Assembly (NCBI RefSeq): GCF_001640805.2
Contig: NC_066847.1
Span: 23,923,504-23,987,503, forward strand
From: Lates calcarifer
Taxonomy: Eukaryota > Chordata > Actinopteri > Centropomidae
Direction of reading: 5' to 3'
DNA length: 64,000 bases
Below are positions 52,101 to 62,500 of this stretch, piece by piece. How positions within the stretch are numbered: the stretch's first letter is position 1; every line of letters begins with the position of its first letter. The notes under the pieces are model-generated. The model made no database searches and was not told where the DNA came from. It was given only the letters and a program-made list of their open reading frames with translations. A program made the position numbers and the translations under genes.

Positions 52101-55100
52101 ACTCCCTGTGGAAGAAAAGCTTCCTAAGGACAGGAAAACTTTCAAAGTCCTAACAGACTGTGAAAACAGAGAGTTTCACTGTAAACAATGGATGTGTACA
52201 GAATTTGTTGGTGTGCTGCTGAGCCTTTGCTCACTGCGATAAGCCAAGGAGTGTGAAAAAGGCTAAATAAATACCTGGGTCTATGGGAATACACAGTGCA
52301 GTGACTAAACACAGAACTGGAAGGCAAAATGAGATGGAGAGCAAATAATTATCAGTATAATATACAGGAGTGTAGTAGATGTTATTTGATTGTAAAATTA
52401 GAGATGAAAAATTTATAAATTAGAAACTTTTCATATTGGATAGAATATGTACTTTTGTCTATGGTATATTGACACAGGCGAGACCCTATTTTGATCTCCA
52501 CCGCACAGACTGTTGGAAGTCATCATTCTACACAATGTTGTTGCTTCTCAGTTGCGTTCACTGTCCGGTGTATATGTCATCCAGTCTCGCACAGCAGCAG
52601 GCCTCTTCAGTTTTCTGAATCTTTGAGTCATCTTATATAATAATAATATTGATCGCCCCGGCTGAATTGCAATCTGTGCTGCCTGATTGAGAGAGAGTCA
52701 GCTCGATGCTGAACATCAGTCAGCAATCAATCTGACATTAAAGCAAAGAAGACATGCTCGGCCCACCATCTCTGTTTGTTAAAATTCAATTGTGCCCATG
52801 CTTTTTGAGATCCAGGTTGTTGTTGTTGTTTTTTTTAAATTTAAATTTGCCTTCGGCATCAAAATGTTCAGTTAAATGATAATAGCTGTGTAATTTTTTT
52901 TCTACTCCCATTAAAAGCCCATGAAAAATCCAAACACAATTATTTGTATTGCTGATGTTGGAAGCTAGTTTCAGTCTCTTTGCAGGTTCTGCCCTGCCTT
53001 CAACAAGTAATAGGCACACACTGTTTGCAAAAATCCATTAAAAACATACTTGCAAAGACAAATTGCTGAATTGACAAATATAATCAATCATTTTGAATAA
53101 CACATATTTTCCCTAACAAGAATTTTAAAAAGCACAGACTCAAAAGAACAGTAGTTCCGTTCCTTAACTAAAATTACATTTAGTCTCCCCTGCCAAAAGG
53201 AGAATTAAAAGGATACTTTCTTTCTTTTAAAGGTGTACCTCTTTTAATTCTCACATACAATATATAGTTGAAAAAGTAATTGGTTGTTGTAATTCTTCCT
53301 CCTCTTTCCTTCCCTTGCACCACTCCTCTGTTGATGGATGTTGATGAGGGATAAAAGCCATAGTCTGCCTCCTGTGCAAAAATGCATTTCAGTTCAGACA
53401 AAGGCTTCAGCATTCTGCATGTTGGCTTTGTGACCCAGAGACAAACCTTAGTCTGTCTGGCAGAAAGTACAAGGAAACACCATCCAGGGAAATACAAAGA
53501 GGGAATTTTGTATTTAAGTGACTGTAACATTTGCAGATACCTGCTTGATTTTTCTAACTCAGACTGGTGAAACATCATATCGGTTTGCACATTTCTGCAC
53601 AGAGCAAGGACTGCGTATTTTGTCCCTCATCATATATATGGGCCCATGAACTCCGCATCAAGATAGAGCTTAAAAATATAATCAGAACCTGTCCTTTAAC
53701 AGTCTCAGCGGTGGCAAAAGTGGAACCAGACCTCATGAACATCATGTTAGTAATAAATACCAATACATGTTCTGTTTAAAGAGATATATATCAGTCAGTA
53801 CAGAAAAAAATTCCTGCAAGCCATTTAGATGATAAATGGTAAAGCAACTATATGCTGTACTTGGATCAGTTGTTTGGTAGTTTTCTGTTCATTGGTATAA
53901 ATTGGGGGAAAAATAAAATGACACAGGTCTTATCTATAATAAGATGATACAGAATGTATTATAGATTAAACAAAAGAGATGATACACAATCCTGCCATAG
54001 GGACTGACTTTTTGCTGTTACTACATCTGTGTGTCTCTTCTCATTTTCCTCTCCCTTCATGCAACCATCCCTCCTGTCCCCTCTGGCTAAAAACTGTAGG
54101 AACTACCTAGCCCCCACTTTGTTCCCAGGGGAAACCTACTTAAGCAAACACAGGAAGAGGATGTATCCCAAATGGGCCAATGATTAGCAGATGTGTGTAG
54201 TTTGTCCCCGGATAAACCTTGGGGCTAGAGAGGTCAGCCCAGGGTTTACAGCTCCAGACTCCTGCTGTTACTTACAGATGCAAAGTAATAAAGTGCAGAG
54301 CTCAGAGGGGCAGTTTACAGCACAGATCACCATTGGACTCTTTCCATTATATTCATAATCCATTCATATTAAAGCCCTGTACAGTTTTAATTTTATTGCA
54401 TTTCTAAAAAATGAACCTCAATTTCCATTTTTGAAAGGGAGTCTGGTGGATGTGTATTTTTGCACAGGCATGTTTCTTATCTGTTTCTCTCTCTTTAGGC
54501 ACAAAATTTGCATTGATTATGTGCTATTTTTACAGTGTGTTTTTGGTGTTTCCTGTGTTCCAGGGCGGTCCAGGCATAAGGGGTGCCAGAGGAGACAGGG
54601 GAGAGCCAGGAGTAACGGTTAGTAAAACGCACTTCAGTTCAGAGATGTTTTATCCGTCTGCAGAATCTCCTGAAGTCTCAGATAGCATCCATCTTGCGTC
54701 TTTCACATGGTTGAGCAACTATGTGGCAGCATGTTTTCTTGAGCAAGAAGCAGCACCTCAGGAGTTAATGGTAAAGAGGGATTCAGACCAGATTTCGCCT
54801 GGAAAAAGCATGAACTGTTGGAGCTGACATAATTTCTGTGAATTTTTAAATGAGTAAACTGAACCTTTAAAAATCAGTATTTCTTGGATGAATCCCACCC
54901 CCTCTTTCAAAACGGCTGAACATCTGAGCCTCATGATGTCACATGTCAAAGTTGAGTCAGATTGAACTCTTTGTGAAGCAAAAGAGGCAGGGTCAGTTTT
55001 CATTTGTAATTGAACACATCTACCCACTGATCAATGCAAATAAAGGGCCCACAAGACTGCAGTGCTCTTGTTTATGGTACATTTTACTAATAATCCGAAC

Positions 55101-58100
55101 TTGCTGGTCCACACCTCTTTCTCCAGGGACAGAAAAAAAAACCCATCCTCCGTTCAACTCAGTGATTAGATGATTAAGGGAAAGACTGTCGGGGTGTGAA
55201 GTAATGCCCCCAGCTCACAAACAAAAGAGCCTTTTCAACAGCAGCCCACTCCATCCTCCAGAAAGGGTGTGAAGCACCCTTGGGCTGAAATAAGTCGTCA
55301 TTTTAGAAAATACTATATCAGTTTTCCTAGCCAACTCATCTTCCTTTTCGCTGAAGGCAGGCTCCGATCGCCACTGATACTATCCTGCATTTAACAGGCA
55401 CTGTTCTAACAAATCTTGTCTTGGACTGTTAATGAAAGATGTACTGTAGAGTTTGCATCTGCTGTAGTTTTGTTACAGCAATCTGTTCCAAACTTCTACA
55501 AACCATCCAGCTGTGGCAGTCAGTACAAGGCCTGATGCTGTTGGAAGTTTCTCAATACCAATACCCAGTTCCCATGATTGTAATTTAATATATATATTTT
55601 TAAAAAAAGTGAAGCTTTTCTTCTTTTGGAGAAGCAGCAGGGGTCCTGTCACTTCTGCTCAGACACAAAAGGCTGTCAATCTAGAAAATAAAGAGTTGTT
55701 TATCTCAACCACATATTCCTCTTTGACTCTGTTGAGTGACAGCGTATCAAGTGCAGTACACGAAGTGGCCCACCCAGAACTTAAAACTTAGCACATTTTG
55801 CCAGCATTCCCCAAGACTGAAACAAAGACAGGGTCGAACTCGTGCAAGGCTTACCCAATACATACCATGTGTGTTATTTTTGATGGGCGTAATTGTGTTA
55901 GTTTTGGAGTGAGGTATGCTTTTCTGTTCTGCTGGCACACACACACTGTACAGTACAGAGTATATATTAATACACGTCTGCCAGCTCACACTTGTCCTCT
56001 CTAACTCTGCAGCTTCACCCAGCTTTATTTGAATAGTTGGATTATTCTGCTGTATGAGAGCAGCTCCTCCATGAATTCATCCTTAATCATTCTCAGTGAT
56101 CAACTTGGCTACATTACTTTTTATAAGCTCTGTTAAATGGGGCAATAAATTGTACAGTTATTAAAATAGACCAAGTAATTTAAATTTCATCATCTGTCAG
56201 TTGATTCATCTCCTCAGGTTGTGTAGCAACATATTTTAGTGATATTTATCATTTAATTAAACATAACACATTTCTGTTTGTTCCCCCCCCCCACTCCATT
56301 CATGTTTATCTGATCCTCAGTTTCGTTTGATTGTTTGCATGGATAAGAAAGACATGAAGCCAGCGACTATATGGTTGAGCAGTAAAACAATAAATACAGC
56401 CGCAGCGAAGATTACTTTGGCTACCGCTGCTGCTGAGCCAACAAGCTACAAATGCTGCGACTCAGCGGCGGTTTACAGGAATCCTGCTCTTTTCTGACTC
56501 CCACTGCAGGAACCTTGTCTGCAGCTCACACACATGAATCAAATGAGCCACCACCCCAGCACAGCTTGATTATAGATGAGTGTCTACGTCTATTTCCTGT
56601 AGTAGATCTCATTATAGAAGCAGCCAGTGGTAGTAAAAACCCTCAGGCATGTAGTGATGATAGCTGAGCAGAGTTTGTAGTTTTAACTGGATGGACATCG
56701 TATGTGTCGAGTTTGTCAGCCTTTCGAGGAAATGGGCAAACATCCAATGGATATGAGCGTAACATTGTCATATAATATACAATTAAACATTCTTTCGATT
56801 TATAGTTATAAAGAAAACTAGAAGAACACTGAAACCACTTGGAATTGTCATGCACATCTTATATGTCTAGACTAAATACTTTTTAGCTTTCTTGAAAGTG
56901 AATCTAAGTTATACGGCCTTCAAAGTGCTTTGAGGATCAAGAGTTTAAATGCATTTCATGAATATACGTTATTAATGAGCCGACGAGACCTTCAGCAGGT
57001 CAAAAGATCAACAATCAAAAATGGAATCCTCACTAAATGATCCATTGTTCTGGCTAAATCTTCTCACACAAAGGTCCATTTAGTAACTGTTCTGTTTTTG
57101 TTAATGAGTTTTTGATCACTGCATATGATCTTCATTTGGGCAGGCGTTTACTCAGTTGTTATAGAAGCTGTTTAAATTTCTATTTTTTCTGAGCCTTTGA
57201 AGATTTCCTGTCGTCAATGTGATTAAAAGTTGGGGCCAAGAGTGAACGTTGAAGCATTTAAATCCAACGTGTTGATTTCACAGGGACCTCAGGGGCCGGT
57301 GGGAGAAATTGGCCCTCCTGGACCCGCAGGTCCGCCTGGTCCTCAGGGACCCAGTGGACTCTCCATTCAGGGCCCCCCGGTAAGACTTTGTTCAGGACTG
57401 TATTTGTGTGTGCATGCTGAAAGGTTGTGTAATGTCATATTTCAGGAGTGCAAGGTCACACCTTGGAAATTTCCACAATTACTTGATAATTTAAATATTA
57501 AAAAATAAGCATAATTTACACATAATAACTCCTCCTTTCAGAAGAAACAACTATGGCCCTAATGTGTAGACGGTGTTACGAAAGAAAAACAGTTTTTAGA
57601 AATGAAACTGGTGTAAGAACCATATCTGGGATCAAGACAAATACCAAATATGGAACCAAAAGTTCTGATATTCCCAAGTTTCACTGCTACATTAAATTAT
57701 GATGGAAACATGGTCACAAAAAGTGTGTTGTGTGCCATTCGACTCCCACCTGTCTGCAGTAATGTCACAGAATGTGTGCAATTAGAAACGGACTTAGCAT
57801 TGAGCTGTCAACCACCTGCCAATATAAACTGACAAATGTTGACGTATGCCTCAAATAGACTCGACACACTTGCAGGATCTTGTCCAAAGCACGCCGAAGC
57901 TGTTCTGGGGACTTGTGGTGGCCCAGCATCTTATTAAGATAACTGATGTTGGTTTTTCCAGTCCTTTGGTAGCTGTCTGTATGACCACTGGTCCAGCTGA
58001 GATGTAATAACACTGTTTGTTTTACAGGGTGCTGCTGGAGAGAAGGGAGAGAGAGGGGAGATCGGTCCACCTGGACAAATGGTGAGACAACGTTTCCTAA

Positions 58101-59539
58101 AAAAATGGATATAATAGTAAGAGACAGAGGTGAAGTGTGTGTTGGAGGCGTGTTGATATGATTCCCAACATCACAAAGCAGAACCCAGAGGGAGGGACTA
58201 TTTTACAACCCGTCCGACATACAGTGATTTCTCCCACTGTTTTAGTCTTGACTAAAGGAACTAAGAAGAATTGGGTTATAACGAACCCAGCTGTGTGTGT
58301 GTCTGTGTGTCTCTCTGTGTGACAATGTTTATAAATTATTCTTGAATGTGTGTATGTGTGGAGAATACAAATTAGCCCTACATCCATTATCACTGAGGTG
58401 CAGTGGCCCTGCAGGCTCACAGAAATGAAACTTGTTGCCCTATAAAGGCAACTAACTTCAGTCCATTTTTTATTATTGTTTATTGTTCATTGTGTTGATC
58501 TTTAGCACTGAACTGGTTAAGAATCACACATAAAACAAAACACCCATTAGAAGTTAAGATATGTAAAATATTTACTACCTTACTGGTTTCTCTAAATTTT
58601 TTCACTAAATAGCTTCGACTGTGCAGAAAATACTTGGGCCTCAGAAAGTACTTTTTTCCTGCGGATTAATTTTCGAGGTGGATAAACAACTTAAAGTGTG
58701 AAACCAAAAAAAAGAAAAAAAGAAAGAAAAGAAAACCTTATTTTATCATCCTGTCCATATAGCCAGTATTAGTAGAAGACAATTTGTTGATGTGTGCCAT
58801 ATAATGGTGAGTAGTTAAGGTTGCTGTCTCTTAAGGCTGCTAAATCATTGATTTATTATTGTTTATTCTAGAGGTGAAGGGCTGTGTCAAAAGTGTAAAT
58901 CTACATTAGATGCAGATAAAATGCAGCATATTATTCTCTCACAGTTTCACATAACTATACAACATAAATGAGTGAGAGAGCAGGAGGAGGACGTGAGAGG
59001 AAAATGAACAGAGGTTCAAGTAGCGCTGCATCTGTGTGTGTGGACCATTTTGTTTCTGATACACATACATATGCATGTGGACACAGACACAGAATGGTCT
59101 AATGGAATCATTGAGATGTGCATAATCATTACCATCATCTTCATCATTGGGCAGTGAACCAATCAGAGGTAATACTGAATTAATTTAATGTTCTGCTGGG
59201 AGCTCTGGACATCGGTTCCAGGAGCAGGTTTTATTTCTGGCTGTTGTGTCTGTTTAGATTAATGATGGTAACAGTATTTTTTAGCTTTCCAAAAAAATAT
59301 AGCTTTCCTGACATATTGCAGTGCTTGCAAAACACACTTGTTGCAGTTACAAACAGTAGCCTTTGTCTTATACTTCCAAGACCCTACACAAACACCCTCA
59401 AGGTGTTAGTTATTCAGCTTAATTAGAAATCTGTTTAGGTTAAAGTTGGGCAGAGCTGGGAATTATGCTCGGTCACCAAACTCAATACACCAATAACACT
59501 TTTGTAAGCTGCAACAAGAGGGTCAGTCAAGCCCAGTAT

Positions 59540-59579
<40 letters not shown>

Positions 59580-62500
59580 GAAGAGAGAGACACAGAGAGT
59601 CCTGAGTAAAAAAATCTAATCAGGCTAATTAAGTAAAAACACTTATGAGGGTGAATCATGGGTGTGTGGAGTCTTTCAGTTGATCCAGAGCTTTGGGGTT
59701 TGAATGTGTGCTGTTTTTCCCACTAGACTAGTGAGTCAAATATTAAATGCGTCTTTGAGCAAACAACAAGCAACTTTTTTCACGTCCATTCCAGTGACAT
59801 ATGGTATAGTTTTGGGATAATGACAGAGATCTGTGAAGACCGACTTGCAATATATCTGATAAGACAGACTTTAAATTTTAACAGCACTAGTACATTTAAC
59901 AAGCCTTGGTCTATTATGAGCAGAGCACTCCCTGCTACATAATTTGCCTAATTCTTCTCAGTCACTTTGACTGGCCGGGCTGATAACCTCATTATCACCA
60001 CATCTGAACAGCAAAATGTTCCTTAGAGCTTAAATCAAGAGTAGAAAAACAGATGTTGTGCACACATTTCCATTCAGCTTTGTACTTTTTAAAATTTCTT
60101 GTACATGTCACAGGACATTTGTTTTTGCTGAATTCACCTCAAGTGATTTCTTCAAATTGTTTTGATAGTTGAGAGTGTGGGAGCCAGCGTCCCTAAAAGC
60201 TCTTTCAGCTCCATCCCACTCACACATTGAGTTGAAGTAGGTCCTGATGCAGCACTATCTGCGCCCTCAGTCTGCAGCACTATCTGCGCCCTCAGTCTGC
60301 AGCTCTGCCTGGTGTAGAGATAGATAATCCAGGTCTGTCCTAGAAATACTCAGGCTTTTATCAAACCTATGAACTGGAAAAAGAACACACATTCTATCTT
60401 TTATAGTCTCCTGGCTAAGATGGGATTTTCCAACTCCACTTGGGTTTGAAGTGAGCAGGAACCTATTTACACATACAGCATCTCTCTGGGTGCTTCAGCT
60501 GGTGTTGTCCATCGCTGTGTTGCCTGAGGACCAGAGCAAATGAAGTAAGATGGGGGACTTGTATTCACTTGTCAAAGTTAGAAGGCTTATATTTTTCGTA
60601 GGAACTTTTCACTTCTTGATTTACAGGCCCTGTGATGGACTGACAACCAGTGTATTTTCCTGCTTCCTACCTGGTGCTACAACTAAAACAATGATCTGTA
60701 CAGGGAAAAGAAATTTCATAGAATGAGTGCATAAACTCATTTGAAATTCATTACAACCAGATTCAGCTGCAGCCGGACTCTCCGCATGGAGCTGACATTG
60801 CAAAAGTTTTGATTTTGAGAGACAGCTCCTGCAGAGAGCATAAAGGAGCAATATTAATTTCTTTTCCATGCCACAGAGCACAACTCGTCTCAGTCGGTCC
60901 GCTCCCATCTGCTGATCACTGATCACGTCAAACTGATGCATTGATTTGCCTTCGAAAACGCTCTCTACTATGATGTGGTGGTTGTTTTCTAGCAGTTACC
61001 TTTCATTTTCTGTGCTGTACTTCAGTATGGTGGTTATGCTGCAGGGTGTCTTTAATAATGTTTAGATTTAGTGGCTGGGTAGTGATGCTAATTACTCAAC
61101 AAACTCTGATGTCAACAGGGTGTTGGTTACAAAACAAAATTTTACAATGATAATGATAATGACAATAATATTTACTGTAATGGACAGGTGTTTATTATAG
61201 TGCTGATGCTGATAAACTGCTTTTGGCAGAGGCAGCTGTAAAGATAATTTGTTGTTGTACTGATAATCTTGTGCCTGATAATTACAGTGTTTTCTTTGGG
61301 GAGTTTTATCCATTTGTATGAACTATTCTGTAGTCTGGCTGATGACATGCTCAAATCAGTAAAGTTGTTTTGACAGTGAGACTAGAATTCAGCCTCAGAT
61401 TGTAAGTTTGAGCTAGTGCAAGTCTTTTAATTAATAACATTTAATTCTCTTAGAGAGAGTAACAGTAACCAAGTCTCATTAGGAGAGAACAACTAGTGTC
61501 TTAACCAGCTCACCAAGAGCTGCAACACTTCCTGATGCAGTCCTATCTAGCTTGCTCGCTTGCTCTCTCTCAGCCTGCATAGTCCTATTAATAAAAGCTG
61601 GCAGTGCTGCCCTGTGCCGCACTATGTTATAGAGTAGTAATGTGTTTTGTCAGAGAGAGGAATATCAGTGTGTGAGTGTGTGTGTGTGTTTGTTTGTGTG
61701 GCTCAGTGGGGGAATATTGTAGCTTCCAGGGCTCTGTTGTAATATACGAGAGACCACAGAGAATATCACAACTCTAAATCATCAATTACCTCGCTCGCTC
61801 TCCACTCTGCTCTCCCCCATCCGGTGTCTTCCTCTCTCTCTCTCTCTCTCTGTGTGTTTCTTGCTGCAGTAAATACAATGTAACCTTGTCATCAGCATCC
61901 CTTCCACCTCTGTTTCAATTTGACAGTGAAAAATGCAGCTGCAATGAATAGCAAAGAGCGTGTTTGTGTGTGTCCATCTTTCTCATCTCTCACTTTCATT
62001 CTGTTTATCGGTATGTGTATGTGACGCGTTATCCAGTAATAATTTTTGCTTTGTCTGAGGCTGGAAAACAAGGTTGTGCGTGTGTGTGTGTGTGTGTGTC
62101 TGTGTGTGTGGCAATATTTTAAACTCGGTTTCCTTATAGATCTTTCGCAGATGTATACAGTTGCCCGACTTGCCCCCCCGTTTTACTTAGCAATTAATCT
62201 GTTGGACACTAAATCTCACAGCTCTGTGTTGTCCGTGTCGTTCTGCGGCAAAACAATCCCAAGGCTAACGTGTTGAATCAGAATCACTTGTGCACTTAGT
62301 TTGTGATCGTTCATCTCTCTGGCCTTCCCACTCGTATTATTCTCAAGGCCTGTTTGAGAGGCTCAGGTCGGTCTGTGTGCCAGGAGAGGTGTGTGTATGT
62401 GTGCCTATATTCATGCCAGTTATAAAGGAAAAACTACAAATTCTTTGACTTTACCCTCCACCCCATTTGGCCTCTGTAAGCTGTAGGTAAACACTTAAAG

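Noticed and set aside
53180..53590. 136-codon reverse open frame
   Set aside because: Composition is not protein-like in any recognisable family and there is no supporting signal nearby.
57347..57375. Frameshift or sequencing error in the collagen exon because the Gly register breaks
   Set aside because: The frame stays open, both splice sites fit, and the same interruption exists in the human chain as I recall it.
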